A DNA stretch of 64,000 bases. Source: Bacteroidales bacterium. GTDB lineage: Bacteria > Bacteroidota > Bacteroidia > Bacteroidales > WCHB1-69. This document shows, piece after piece, positions 42,443-51,845 of this stretch; position 1 is the first letter of the stretch, and every line of letters begins with the position of its first letter. The position numbers were made by a program, and so were the translations under genes. The stretch is from positions 20,539-84,538 of the forward strand of contig JAGCUN010000015.1 in NCBI GenBank assembly GCA_017962845.1. Direction: 5' to 3'. A model generated the notes under the pieces. The model made no database searches. It was given only the letters and a program-made list of their open reading frames with translations, and was not told the origin of the DNA.

Positions 42443-42616
42443 CTCTTTTTTGTAATTTTTATCTAAATTTATTCATAATCTCTTGATTTTACTCTGCTAA
42501 ATTTTAGCATTGTTGATAATTTTATTAATTTTAATCTTTATAAATTAATAATTGATAAGTATTTGTGTTAATAATAAAAATTTATTAACATTCTACTTTT
42601 CAATTCTTTTTGTTCT

Positions 42617-42624
42617 TATCTTTG
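42617..42624 (+). promoter_or_regulatory. -7 element of the FISUMP surface operon
   Basis: TATCTTTG 53 bases before the first gene. The surrounding 235-base gap (42443-42677) is strongly A/T-rich and otherwise featureless. Confidence 0.7.
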
Positions 42625-42677
42625 CATCGCTGTTGTAAAGATGACCAACGGCACGATCTCAGTAAACTCAGACCGCT

Positions 42678-44027
42678 ATGGACAAGACTATTGAAATCTA
42701 TTGTTGCCGCGCCCAGTCCATCTTCAAAAGATGGTCAAGAATTATTCTGACGGGCGTCTGTTTATTATTGATATGTTGGGGGCGGGCGCAATCTGGCTTT
42801 GCTCCCGTTCACGGAACCGCTGGAAACAGTTCATACACCATCGGACAAGTTTTTTACCTGCAAACTGCTCAGGGCCTTGCTATTTCAGAAGGGGTGGAGC
42901 AGGGCTACATTATCATCACACACCTACAGGATGAGACTTGCGAAGGAACCGCCTACACTGGTTACGGAATTGAGTTTGGCGATACCCTTATCGCAGGAGA
43001 ATACCTAGTGGAAAAATCCCCACAGCACAGTGTATTACATTATGATAGTATCGTGCGATTCCTTTTGGTCGTACATCCCATTTGGAGAATCAGCGATACC
43101 ATATTAGTATACGATGACGCCCCAGAAGCCGTTTGGGCCGGCACCCATACCGATAGTCTCGTGTCACAATTTGGCTGCGACAGTATTGTGTCAAGGACCG
43201 TCTACGTCATCACATGTCCCGACGACTATATCGATACCGCCGCATACGGAGAGGAAAATGTGCCTTTGTCGTTAATGCCGCCCAACATCTACCCACCCCA
43301 TCCCAATCTTCAAGTTTCATCAGACATGCCATCATCGGTGCTAGTAGGACGCTCACACCAGATTACCTGGCAAGTAACAACAGGGGGAGATACGTTGCGG
43401 TGCATGCAGAACGCAATCGTGCATTTTCCACCATGCGGTGGCGACTATACCATTATGGATCACGAAAACAACCTCTATCATACCATACGTGTCGGTGCCA
43501 TTTGCTGGCTGAAAGAGAATCTACGCTCCACACTCTACCCGAATGGCGACACCATCCCGAATGCCAAAATCTACACTATCGGCGCCGACACTATTTCTGA
43601 ATGGGAAAACTACGGACTGCTATATAGTTGGTGTTCAGCTGTAAATATCCCAGAGGGTAGCGATAGCTTGCCGACAACAGATAGTGAAGGGAGGGTACAA
43701 GGTGCTTGTCCAACAGGATGGCACATCCCATTTTCTGAGGAGATGGCACAACTGGGCTTTGAAGATGCACAATCGTTGAGGATTGAAGGCGAATACTGGC
43801 TAGGAGCAGCCGACAATCTGAGCGGATTTTCCGCCATGCCCGCCGGTGACTACGATAATCGCACAGGGTATTTTGAAAACCTAAGAACTGTTGCTCGATT
43901 CTGGACCAGCGAAAGAGTGTCTGAAAGAACGGGAATTGTTGGAACCCTACCCAATATCTGCAACGACTTTTACCTTGAAAGATTCTCCACCCATAATGGA
44001 TGTAGCATTCGATGTATAAAAAATTGA
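42678..44027 (+). CDS. Exported FISUMP-domain protein
   Basis: A 449-residue precursor. The hydrophobic stretch IILTGVCLLLICWG at about residue 23 follows an unusually long basic N-terminal region. One FGCDSIVSRTVYV module resembles the GCDSI repeats of the M14 protein. The last approximately 180 residues form the Fibrobacter succinogenes major paralogous (FISUMP) domain: VGAICWLKENLRSTLYPNGD, NYGLLYSWCSAV, GACPTGWHIPFSEEM and GCSIRCIKN. FISUMP proteins are exported and often surface-associated; their role is unknown. First gene of a three-gene operon. Confidence 0.85.
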   Translation: MDKTIEIYCCRAQSIFKRWSRIILTGVCLLLICWGRAQSGFAPVHGTAGNSSYTIGQVFYLQTAQGLAISEGVEQGYIIITHLQDETCEGTAYTGYGIEFGDTLIAGEYLVEKSPQHSVLHYDSIVRFLLVVHPIWRISDTILVYDDAPEAVWAGTHTDSLVSQFGCDSIVSRTVYVITCPDDYIDTAAYGEENVPLSLMPPNIYPPHPNLQVSSDMPSSVLVGRSHQITWQVTTGGDTLRCMQNAIVHFPPCGGDYTIMDHENNLYHTIRVGAICWLKENLRSTLYPNGDTIPNAKIYTIGADTISEWENYGLLYSWCSAVNIPEGSDSLPTTDSEGRVQGACPTGWHIPFSEEMAQLGFEDAQSLRIEGEYWLGAADNLSGFSAMPAGDYDNRTGYFENLRTVARFWTSERVSERTGIVGTLPNICNDFYLERFSTHNGCSIRCIKN

Positions 44028-44046
44028 AAATCATTATATTAAAGAT

Positions 44047-45201
44047 ATGAAAAAGATACTGACACTTTTAACTTTACTCTTTGCCATCACTTTCATTTAC
44101 GCGCAAAGCCCCGCAAGATTATCGTACCAGTCGGTGGTCCGAAACACAGAAAATCAACTGGTTGTCCAAGAAGAAATGATCGTACGATTCCAACTGCACA
44201 ACCATTCACCTCATGCCTCAGCCGTATATACGGAACAACACACCGTTACGAGCAACCAAAACGGCCTCATCAGTCTTATAATTGGAGAGGGCTCTGCTCA
44301 AACAGGCAACCTTGATGAAGTAACATGGAACGATGCATACATTTGCACACAGTACTCCTTGGCAGGGGAGGTGATGCTTGCCGACACGCAGAAAATCACA
44401 GCTGTGCCTTACGCCTGCTATGCCGACAAAGTGCCACTTTCAGCCATTGAGGAGCATTTGGGCAGCACACAATTGGTAACCATCAATATGCTGCAGGATT
44501 CTCTGTCGCAATACACCACCCATCAGGAGCTTCAAAACAATGTCAGCTTACTTGTTCCACGGCAGGAACTTGCAGACTCGATGGCGCACACGGTCTCGCC
44601 AGAAGAACTCTCCGCCGCCATCGACACCCTGGTGGGCCGACAAGAGCTCTCAGACTCTCTCAGCCATTACATCCAGCAAGGGGATCTGGACAACGCGGTC
44701 GGCCTGTTGGTGACGCGGCAGGAACTCGCAGACTCGATGGCGCATACGGTCTCGCCAGAAGAACTCTCCGCCGCCATCGACACCCTGGTGGGCCGACAAG
44801 AGCTCTCAGACTCTCTCAGCCATTACATCCAGCAAAGGGATCTGGACAACACTTTCGGGCAGTTGGTGACACGGCAGGAGTTCCTGGACTCGCTGCAACA
44901 AATCTTCAACCACGGCAATCTTACCACCCTGATACAAAACCTCCAAGATCAAATCAATGAACTGCAAGCCCTGCAAGAAACTGTGGACATGTTCACGGTG
45001 CCCTCTTCCCCCTCCAACACCTTCACCCTATCCTTCACTCCCCTGCCCAATCACCCTGTCCTAATGTTCATAAACGGTGTGTTCATCAATACGCAAGCCT
45101 TCAGTTTATCGGGCAACACGCTAACCTACCGATACAACTACAATGGCAACAAAGCTCTTACTGAGGGCGACCGCATACAAATTTACTATTCCCATAATTA
45201 A
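44047..45201 (+). CDS. Exported coiled-coil protein with 52-residue tandem repeats
   Basis: A 384-residue precursor with a signal peptide (LTLLTLLFAITFIYAQ). The N-terminal domain (about 20-135) is of the LSYQSVVRNTENQLVVQEE type common at the start of Bacteroidales fibre-like proteins. Residues about 155-300 are helical heptad-like repeats built from RQELADSM, PEELSAAIDTLVGRQELSDS and HYIQQ units, with two nearly identical 52-residue copies. A C-terminal beta domain contains FTLSFTPLPNHPVLMFI and ends DRIQIYYSHN. It may form an elongated trimeric stalk. It lies 19 bases after, and 6 bases before, the FISUMP genes. Confidence 0.82.
   Translation: MKKILTLLTLLFAITFIYAQSPARLSYQSVVRNTENQLVVQEEMIVRFQLHNHSPHASAVYTEQHTVTSNQNGLISLIIGEGSAQTGNLDEVTWNDAYICTQYSLAGEVMLADTQKITAVPYACYADKVPLSAIEEHLGSTQLVTINMLQDSLSQYTTHQELQNNVSLLVPRQELADSMAHTVSPEELSAAIDTLVGRQELSDSLSHYIQQGDLDNAVGLLVTRQELADSMAHTVSPEELSAAIDTLVGRQELSDSLSHYIQQRDLDNTFGQLVTRQEFLDSLQQIFNHGNLTTLIQNLQDQINELQALQETVDMFTVPSSPSNTFTLSFTPLPNHPVLMFINGVFINTQAFSLSGNTLTYRYNYNGNKALTEGDRIQIYYSHN
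44561..44872 (+). repeat. 156-bp in-frame tandem repeat, two copies plus partial third
   Basis: Units start at GGCAGGAACT (44561), again at 44717, and a partial unit begins at GGCAGGAG (44873). The first two copies differ at only a few bases across most of their length. Each encodes 52 residues of the predicted stalk. Confidence 0.92.
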
Positions 45202-45207
45202 GTCGCA

Positions 45208-47196
45208 ATGTTCAAACGAGTTCTCATCATATTTTGCGCCATCACTTGCGTTATACCCTTGCTACAAGGACAAAGCACAGGGGTGGACCGGTACGGCAAC
45301 AATTGTCAAACAGATTGTTTTTTCATCAACCAATATGGAGGGGAGTGCAGTCGGGCACGTTTGAACCGTTTCGGGCATCTGCTCGGGTATCCACCCACCG
45401 TCACCACCGACAGTGCCCAACTCCATGGTATGGATTCCATTAGCATCTTCGGAACCGTAGTGGAAGATGGATTCGCGAATGTGACCAGCCGTGGTTTTCA
45501 ATACTCCAACTATGAAAGCTTTGTCAACGGAACAAATGTCATAGTGGGCAGCGGATTGGGGCCCTACCGAAGTCAGATCACAAACTTAAGCCCCAACCAA
45601 ACCTATTACTACCGCAGTTTTGCCAATAATCAATACGGCAGGAGTTACGGAAATACTCTCAGTATACAAACGCCCATTGGCCCCCTCATATTGGGTGACT
45701 TGATCCGCGGTGTTTCATCTGACCTTTTCACCATCAGGATTCCGATTATAGACAATGGTGGAGCTCCCGTAAGCGGGAGCATCTGCGCATACACGGACTC
45801 GCTGCGGACAGAGCTATTTTCTTGTCAAGAAATCACACCCACAACATATTCATCCCATACCTCATATTTTTCAAATGCCATACCCGGAACGGATTACTAC
45901 ATAGAAGCACTCGTCACCAACACGAAAGACACCATCCCATTATATACACGCGTGTCCTGTCCCACTGACCTGTCGGTAAGAGTCTATCAGGGAACTCCCT
46001 CTGCAACTTATGATTGCAATCCTCCAGAAGGGAGAAGCTACCATTTTTATGTAGCCATTTCGGGAAAAGACCCAAGAAAAGAAGACGCTGAAATCCTATG
46101 GAATTACAACGGAGGCATCGGAACTCCAAGCGATACTAATTTGACCATTTGGGTAAATGAAACTTTCAGACTAACAGTGACGGCAAGCATCGTGGTGGGA
46201 AGGGACACCATTGCTGCCCCCAATACCATTACACAACAGATTAACGGAATTCCCCGAACGATCGCAAGCTGCTCATGTTGTGGTGAAGAATTCATCAACA
46301 CCATGTCTTGTAGTGGGAATGTTGTAGCATATACTTGGGTGAACGAAAACGACGACACCGTCGCCACAACATCATCGGTTACCCTACCTAGAGGAAATTA
46401 TACCCTTTGGTACACAGACAGTTATGGATGTTCCTTTAGCAAACCCATATACGTTGGGGCGAAAGTTAGGCACTGTACTATCAGCGGTGAACCCTACGCC
46501 AGCGAAAGCGCCCACTGGGAAGATGGGGCGTGGGTTATAGACTCCGTCAAAGACCACCAAGACAACTGGTACATTATCAAGCAATTTGGAAACCAGTGCT
46601 GGATGCGACAATCTATGCGATGTACACACTCCCCTTCGGGTACCGATCTCGTCCATTCTAGCCTCAGCACTGTCCGCGCACTTTATTACAACAATGTATA
46701 TTCACCCGAAAAATCCAAACAATATGGACTAAGGTACTCTGTTCTTGCCGCATTCGACACCATTTTAAACATTTCTGATGACTTTGATTTAGGGGACAAC
46801 TGGCGAGGAATTTGCCCAGAAGGATGGCACCTTCCCAGCTGGGAAGAGTGCGTCTCTTTAACCGAATACGTTGTCCATCAGAAAGATTCCTCCCTCGTTA
46901 TTTCTCCCGCAGCGGTACCATCTAACAACACTATCGGCACGAATCTACGGGTAGGCTATTGGCTTACATTTAACTGCGACAACAATGCGGAAGACAGCGA
47001 CTGGTCGGAATTCACCTTGCTAAAAAGTGGAAATTACACGGCCCTTCCGCAAAGCTATTGTTTTCTGACAACAAGAAGCTATGGGGGTAATGATATCTTC
47101 TGCGGTTTTACAGCAAGAACGACCAACACGGGAGTAAACCTCCAACTACAAACTTCTCAGGCTCCCATAACTGTGAGATGCCTCAGAAATCAATGA
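45208..47196 (+). CDS. Exported FISUMP-domain protein with fibronectin-like repeats
   Basis: The 662-residue precursor has a signal peptide (VLIIFCAITCVIPLLQG). The middle contains a fibronectin type III-like region (SRGFQYSNYESFVNGTN, NLSPNQTYYYRSFANNQYGR), a Cys pair (CSCCGEEFINTMSCSG) and an Ig-like strand pattern. The C-terminal FISUMP domain is marked by KQFGNQCWMRQSMRCTHSPS, YGLRYSVLAAFD, GICPEGWHLPSWEECVSL and TVRCLRNQ. No T9SS tail is visible. Third gene of the operon, 6 bases after the coiled-coil gene. Confidence 0.85.
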   Translation: MFKRVLIIFCAITCVIPLLQGQSTGVDRYGNNCQTDCFFINQYGGECSRARLNRFGHLLGYPPTVTTDSAQLHGMDSISIFGTVVEDGFANVTSRGFQYSNYESFVNGTNVIVGSGLGPYRSQITNLSPNQTYYYRSFANNQYGRSYGNTLSIQTPIGPLILGDLIRGVSSDLFTIRIPIIDNGGAPVSGSICAYTDSLRTELFSCQEITPTTYSSHTSYFSNAIPGTDYYIEALVTNTKDTIPLYTRVSCPTDLSVRVYQGTPSATYDCNPPEGRSYHFYVAISGKDPRKEDAEILWNYNGGIGTPSDTNLTIWVNETFRLTVTASIVVGRDTIAAPNTITQQINGIPRTIASCSCCGEEFINTMSCSGNVVAYTWVNENDDTVATTSSVTLPRGNYTLWYTDSYGCSFSKPIYVGAKVRHCTISGEPYASESAHWEDGAWVIDSVKDHQDNWYIIKQFGNQCWMRQSMRCTHSPSGTDLVHSSLSTVRALYYNNVYSPEKSKQYGLRYSVLAAFDTILNISDDFDLGDNWRGICPEGWHLPSWEECVSLTEYVVHQKDSSLVISPAAVPSNNTIGTNLRVGYWLTFNCDNNAEDSDWSEFTLLKSGNYTALPQSYCFLTTRSYGGNDIFCGFTARTTNTGVNLQLQTSQAPITVRCLRNQ

Positions 47197-47227
47197 AAAT
47201 TTCTCTTTGACAATCAAGATTTTTGCG

Positions 47228-47235
47228 TAAATTTG
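47228..47235 (+). promoter_or_regulatory. Promoter of the DPP-IV-like gene
   Basis: TAAATTTG -7 element, with TTTG about 19 bases upstream (CTCTTTGAC at 47203-47211), giving both boxes of the Bacteroidota consensus. It is 23 bases before the ATG. Confidence 0.75.
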
Positions 47236-47258
47236 CCGCTTGATAAAATCAACTATCT

Positions 47259-49490
47259 ATGAAAAAATTTTTCTTATTCGCACTGCTGATTTTAGTGGCA
47301 AATTGCATTTTCGCACAATCAGAAACTATTGATTTACAAGGTATTTTCAAAGGAAAATATCGGTACGACAGAGTCCGTTCCCTCACTTGGCGGCCACAAA
47401 CTACCGAATACACTTTTTACAATGAAGAGAAAGATGCCATCATGTCGGTGGATGTCAAGAAAGAATCTTCACCTCAAAACGAAAAAGTTCTGTTTGAGTT
47501 TTCCAAACTCTACGGCTACGCTTTGGGAAAAAACAGCGCCACTAAAGAGGACTTCACCGCTGCTGGCGGTAAGGTTTCCACTGCGTGGGAATGGATCGAC
47601 AAGAACAGTTTCCGCATCTACGCCATGATACCTGGCAAAGACTACTGCTATGTGACGTACCAGATTTCTTCGCAGTCTTTCTCTACTGCTGCCGATCCGA
47701 CCGAAGGCATCGCCGTTATGGACCAAGATGCCAACAACTCGCTTTACATCTATACTACCGAATATGGTGACGGATTCTATGTCAACGACATGAAGAACCC
47801 GGTGAAAGCGAAAATCATCCTCTGTCCCGACACCGCAAAGGATGTGGTCTTCGGCGAGCCCGTTCACCGCAGCGAATGGGGCATTGAAGAGGGTTGGTAC
47901 TTCTCGCCCAACAGCAACTTCATCGCCTTCTACCGCATGGACCAGTCGATGGTGGAAGACTACCCGCTGCTGCAGACCAGCGAGGAAGACGGCGCCGCCC
48001 ACATCGCCTACTTCAAAAACATCAAATACCCCATGGCCGGCCGTACCAGCCATCAGGTGAAAGTCGGCATTTTCGACGCCCGCCAGTCATTCCAGAAAAA
48101 GACCTGCGTCTATCACTACATTCAGACCGACCCTGCCGACGGCGAGTTCCTCACCAACGTCACCTTCTCGCCTGATGAAAAATATCTGTATATCACACAC
48201 TTGAACAGAGAGCAGAACCATTCCAAGCTCATCCGCTACGAGGTGGCCACCGGCAAGAAACTGGCCGTGCTGATTGAAGAGAGCGACAGTCGCTACGTGG
48301 AACCCCTCCACCGCATCATCTGCCTCAACAACGGCAACTTCATCTACCAGAGCGACCGCGATGGCTGGAACCACTTCTACCTCTACACCTTCGAAGGCAA
48401 ACTGGTGAAACAGATCACCAAGGGCAACTGGCCCGTGATTGAAGACCTCGGCATGGACGATGCCCAGCAGAACATCTACTTCATGACCAACAAGGACAAT
48501 CCTGTTGACCAATACCTTTACTCTGTGAACATCGCCAGCGGCAAGCTCACCAACCTCACTCCGCTATCAGGCACCCACACCATCGTTCTGTCGGAAGACA
48601 AGAAGAACTTCTTCGACTACTTCTCCAACCTGCACACCCCGCTGGCCGTTTACGCCGGCAGCACGGATGGCAAATACCTCCGACTGGTGAAAGAGTCGCG
48701 CAACCCCTACCGCGACTGCGAGCTGGGCTACGACACCATCTTCTCGCTGAAGAACGCCAACGGCGACGACCTCTACTGCAACATGATTTTCCCGCCCAAA
48801 TTCAACAAAAACGAACAATATCCCTGTTTGGTATATGTGTATGGAGGACCTCATTCTCAGCTGGTTACCAACAACTTCATGACCGCCGGTCCCTTCCTGC
48901 ACTACATGGCGCAGAAAGGCTACATCATCTTTGTGCTCGACAACCGCGGCACCAGCAACCGCGGAGCCGATTTTGAAAAGTGCATCCACCGCCAGCTCGG
49001 CGTGCTGGAGAGCGAAGACCAGATGGTGGGCATCAACTACCTGCGCTCGCTGCCCTACGTTAATAAAAACCGCATGGGTATCGATGGCTGGAGCTTCGGC
49101 GGCTTCATGACACTGACCATGGTGACCGAACACCCCGACATCTTCGCTTCCGCCACCTGCGGCGGCCCCGTGGTCAACTGGGAGTGGTACGAAATCATGT
49201 ACGGCGAACGCTACATGGACACCCCGCAGGAGAATCCCGACGGCTACGAACATGCCAACATCATCAACAAAATCCATAAGCTGAAATGCCCCCTGCTGAT
49301 CATGCACGGTCAGCAAGACAACACTGTGGTTCAGCAACATAGCCTTGAACTTCTGCACCAATCGGTACTCGATGATGTGCAAATCAACTACTTCCCCTAC
49401 ACCACCCACGAGCACAACGTGAGAGGCCTCGACCGCGTGCAGATGTGGCACAAAATCGAACAGTTCCACGACAATATTCTGATGAAATAA
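47259..49490 (+). CDS. Dipeptidyl peptidase IV-type S9 serine peptidase
   Basis: The 743-residue exported enzyme has a signal peptide (FFLFALLILVANCIFAQ). The N-terminal beta-propeller (about 40-480) includes WGIEEGWYFSPNSNFIAFYR and the double-Glu-type substrate region. The C-terminal alpha/beta-hydrolase domain has the nucleophile in GIDGWSFGGFM, Asp in LLIMHGQQDNTV and His in YTTHEHNVRG. It removes Xaa-Pro or Xaa-Ala dipeptides from peptide N-termini in the periplasm, supporting peptide use. The length matches DPP IV of Porphyromonas. The WYL gene follows after 18 bases. Confidence 0.93.
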   Translation: MKKFFLFALLILVANCIFAQSETIDLQGIFKGKYRYDRVRSLTWRPQTTEYTFYNEEKDAIMSVDVKKESSPQNEKVLFEFSKLYGYALGKNSATKEDFTAAGGKVSTAWEWIDKNSFRIYAMIPGKDYCYVTYQISSQSFSTAADPTEGIAVMDQDANNSLYIYTTEYGDGFYVNDMKNPVKAKIILCPDTAKDVVFGEPVHRSEWGIEEGWYFSPNSNFIAFYRMDQSMVEDYPLLQTSEEDGAAHIAYFKNIKYPMAGRTSHQVKVGIFDARQSFQKKTCVYHYIQTDPADGEFLTNVTFSPDEKYLYITHLNREQNHSKLIRYEVATGKKLAVLIEESDSRYVEPLHRIICLNNGNFIYQSDRDGWNHFYLYTFEGKLVKQITKGNWPVIEDLGMDDAQQNIYFMTNKDNPVDQYLYSVNIASGKLTNLTPLSGTHTIVLSEDKKNFFDYFSNLHTPLAVYAGSTDGKYLRLVKESRNPYRDCELGYDTIFSLKNANGDDLYCNMIFPPKFNKNEQYPCLVYVYGGPHSQLVTNNFMTAGPFLHYMAQKGYIIFVLDNRGTSNRGADFEKCIHRQLGVLESEDQMVGINYLRSLPYVNKNRMGIDGWSFGGFMTLTMVTEHPDIFASATCGGPVVNWEWYEIMYGERYMDTPQENPDGYEHANIINKIHKLKCPLLIMHGQQDNTVVQQHSLELLHQSVLDDVQINYFPYTTHEHNVRGLDRVQMWHKIEQFHDNILMK

Positions 49491-49508
49491 CCCCCTAATC
49501 CGTTTCCC

Positions 49509-50393
49509 ATGAACCAAACCTCCTTCAACCGCACCATCTGGCTGCTGAATACCATTTACCAGGCCGGTCCCGACGGACTGAGCTTCGAAGATATTGGTCA
49601 GCAATGGCTGAAAAGCGACCTGTCGAAAGGCCAGAGCTACCCGCTGCGGTCGTTTCACAACCATAGGAAAGAAATCAGCGACACCTTCCACATCTCCATC
49701 CGCTGCCGGAAAAACAACAACCATTACTATATCAAACCCAACGGCAATGCCGACCAACTGATGGTCAAGATTTTAGGAGAGTTGAGCCTGCATCATGCGG
49801 TGCAGACCACCCCACAGTCGCTCTTTTCCTTCTCCTCCACTACAGGCGGCGAGGGACACCTTTCCACCGTCACCTCCGCCATCCGAAACCAAAAGAAACT
49901 GAAAGTCGTTTTGGAAAGTGGAAACGAAAAGAAGGTTTACGAGGACTTCAAACCGTTGGGAATCAAGGAGTATAGAAGTTGCTGGTACCTGCTGGGACAG
50001 ACGGAAGACGCCGACTACGAATACCTCAACCTCGCCTTCGCACAAGAGATTACCCCCTTAGAGGAAGGGAAGTTCGATGCGAAAGATGAGCCCATTCAGG
50101 AACTTTTAGTGGAAAATTACGGCGGCACGCTGGAGAACATCCCGACGGAGGAAATCACCTTCAAGACCTCGGCCGACACCGCCCGCCAACTCAAACGTTT
50201 TCCCTTCCACCCCTCACAGCGCGTGCTGGAAGAGAAGCCCACGCACACCATCTTCTACCTCAACCTCAAGCCCACCACCGACTTCATCCGCGACCTGATG
50301 GCCTTCGGCAACACCATCGAAATCATCACGCCGGAAGTGATCAAAGAAAAGCTGATCAACGAAGCCCGAAAAATCATCAAGAAAAACCAATAA
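49509..50393 (+). CDS. WYL-domain transcriptional regulator
   Basis: A 294-residue protein. The N-terminal helix-turn-helix (FNRTIWLLNTIYQAG, LSFEDIGQQWLKSDLSK) is longer than the usual DeoR-type WYL start. The WYL ligand-binding domain (about 125-200) includes KKVYEDFKPLGIKEYRSCWY and LLGQTEDADYEYLNLAFA. A C-terminal WCX-like part ends EIITPEVIKEKLINEARKI. WYL regulators sense nucleotide or nucleic-acid ligands. It follows the DPP gene closely and may share its message; its targets are unknown. Confidence 0.88.
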   Translation: MNQTSFNRTIWLLNTIYQAGPDGLSFEDIGQQWLKSDLSKGQSYPLRSFHNHRKEISDTFHISIRCRKNNNHYYIKPNGNADQLMVKILGELSLHHAVQTTPQSLFSFSSTTGGEGHLSTVTSAIRNQKKLKVVLESGNEKKVYEDFKPLGIKEYRSCWYLLGQTEDADYEYLNLAFAQEITPLEEGKFDAKDEPIQELLVENYGGTLENIPTEEITFKTSADTARQLKRFPFHPSQRVLEEKPTHTIFYLNLKPTTDFIRDLMAFGNTIEIITPEVIKEKLINEARKIIKKNQ

Positions 50394-50413
50394 CCGATAA
50401 AAAGATTATCAAT

Positions 50414-51634
50414 ATGAAATACGAATTAGTTTGCCAAAAATGCGGAGCGAAGATTTCTTCCTTCAAAGAATGGTTTGACCATGACCAAGTTTGTCCAAAA
50501 TGCGGAAGTAATTATGTAGAAGTTCATTACAACGCAAATTACCATCAACTTTCGGAACTTTTTAAAGGACATCCTGCCAGTTTTTGGCATTATTTCGACT
50601 TTTTACCCTTGGAAGACAAGGCCAACATCATCACCTGCAATGAAGGCGCCATCCCGATTGAGGAGTGGGACTTTTTGGAGAGATTTGCCCAAGAGAAATA
50701 CGGCATCAACTGCAAGGTGATGGTATATCGCAACGACTTGAACGGTGGCACCAACACCTTCAAGGATGTGGCCGCTGCGATGGGGGCTGCCATCATGAAA
50801 GAAAATGGCATCAAGGAGTACTGCATCGCCTCGACGGGCAACACGGCGACCGCCTTCAGCAAATACCTGTCGTTGGCGGGCGTCCGGCTGAATGTTTTTG
50901 TACCGAACTGCGTGTGCCACGACACGGTGGAGGAGATTCGCTCATACGGCCAGAACTTAGTGATTTCGGAAGGTGACTACGGGGCGGCCAAGAAAGAGGC
51001 GGCTGATTACAAGAAGGCACACGGGCTGCTCATCTCAGGCGGCAACATCGACCCCATCCGTGTGGAGGCCAAGAAGACGATGGTGTTTGAGTTCCTGCGG
51101 CAGATGGGAAAGATGCCCGATGTGTACGTGCAGGCCGTGAGTGGCGGCACGGGACCGATTGCAGTGGACAAGGGCGTGCGCGAAATCAAGGATGCCTTCC
51201 CTGAGACCCAATTGCCGAGAATGATTTTGGTACAGCAGGATACCTGCGACCCGATGGTGCAGGGCTGGGAAAATGCCGAAAAAGCTGGATTCCCAGAAGG
51301 TTACGAGAAGAACTTCCCCTCCATCGCCAACCCGCAGACCAAGGTGTCCATCCTTTCTACCGGCACACCGGGCATGTTCCCCATTGTGGCTCCCATCGTG
51401 CGCAAGAGCGGAGGTGGTTTCGTGAGAGTGAAAGAGGCCGAGTTGGTGGATTATGCGAAGATTGCGAAACGCGAGCGTAACGTGATGCTCGGTCCGGCGG
51501 CGGCGGTCTGCTTTGCCGGTTTCTACCAGGCCTTGGCAGAAGGAAAGATCAAAGATGGCGAGACCGTGCTGATCAACACCGGCGAGGGAGCGGCCCGTGC
51601 GAAGGACTTCGCGGCAGCCGTGGAGAAGGCGTAA
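50414..51634 (+). CDS. Threonine synthase-family PLP enzyme with N-terminal zinc ribbon
   Basis: The 406-residue fold-type II PLP enzyme has its cofactor Lys in NGGTNTFKDVAAAMG and its phosphate loop in VQAVSGGTGPIAV. The N-terminus carries two CxxC pairs (VCQKCGAK, VCPKCGSNY) forming a zinc-ribbon-like region. ThrC (phosphohomoserine to threonine) is the default assignment. Cysteate synthase, a sulfonolipid precursor enzyme in some Bacteroidota, belongs to the same family and cannot be excluded by inspection. It is 20 bases after the WYL gene. Confidence 0.78.
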   Translation: MKYELVCQKCGAKISSFKEWFDHDQVCPKCGSNYVEVHYNANYHQLSELFKGHPASFWHYFDFLPLEDKANIITCNEGAIPIEEWDFLERFAQEKYGINCKVMVYRNDLNGGTNTFKDVAAAMGAAIMKENGIKEYCIASTGNTATAFSKYLSLAGVRLNVFVPNCVCHDTVEEIRSYGQNLVISEGDYGAAKKEAADYKKAHGLLISGGNIDPIRVEAKKTMVFEFLRQMGKMPDVYVQAVSGGTGPIAVDKGVREIKDAFPETQLPRMILVQQDTCDPMVQGWENAEKAGFPEGYEKNFPSIANPQTKVSILSTGTPGMFPIVAPIVRKSGGGFVRVKEAELVDYAKIAKRERNVMLGPAAAVCFAGFYQALAEGKIKDGETVLINTGEGAARAKDFAAAVEKA

Positions 51635-51845
51635 ATCAAACAAAATTTAGCCTTAATTGGGGCAATATAGTACAAAAGCCTTTATATTGGATGGTAGATC
51701 AACATGGGCTAACCTCTTCTTATGGGTTATTGAAAAATATCGGAATGGGGTTCCAAAGACAAACTAGTTGGACTTTTGCAAATTCTTGCTTAAGTAGATA
51801 TATAAAACATACAACACACCATTTCGACTCAACTGAGACAAAACT

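Noticed and set aside
48567..49757. 396-codon minus-strand frame opposite the DPP-IV and WYL genes
   Set aside because: Spans two real plus-strand genes and has shadow-type Val/His composition.
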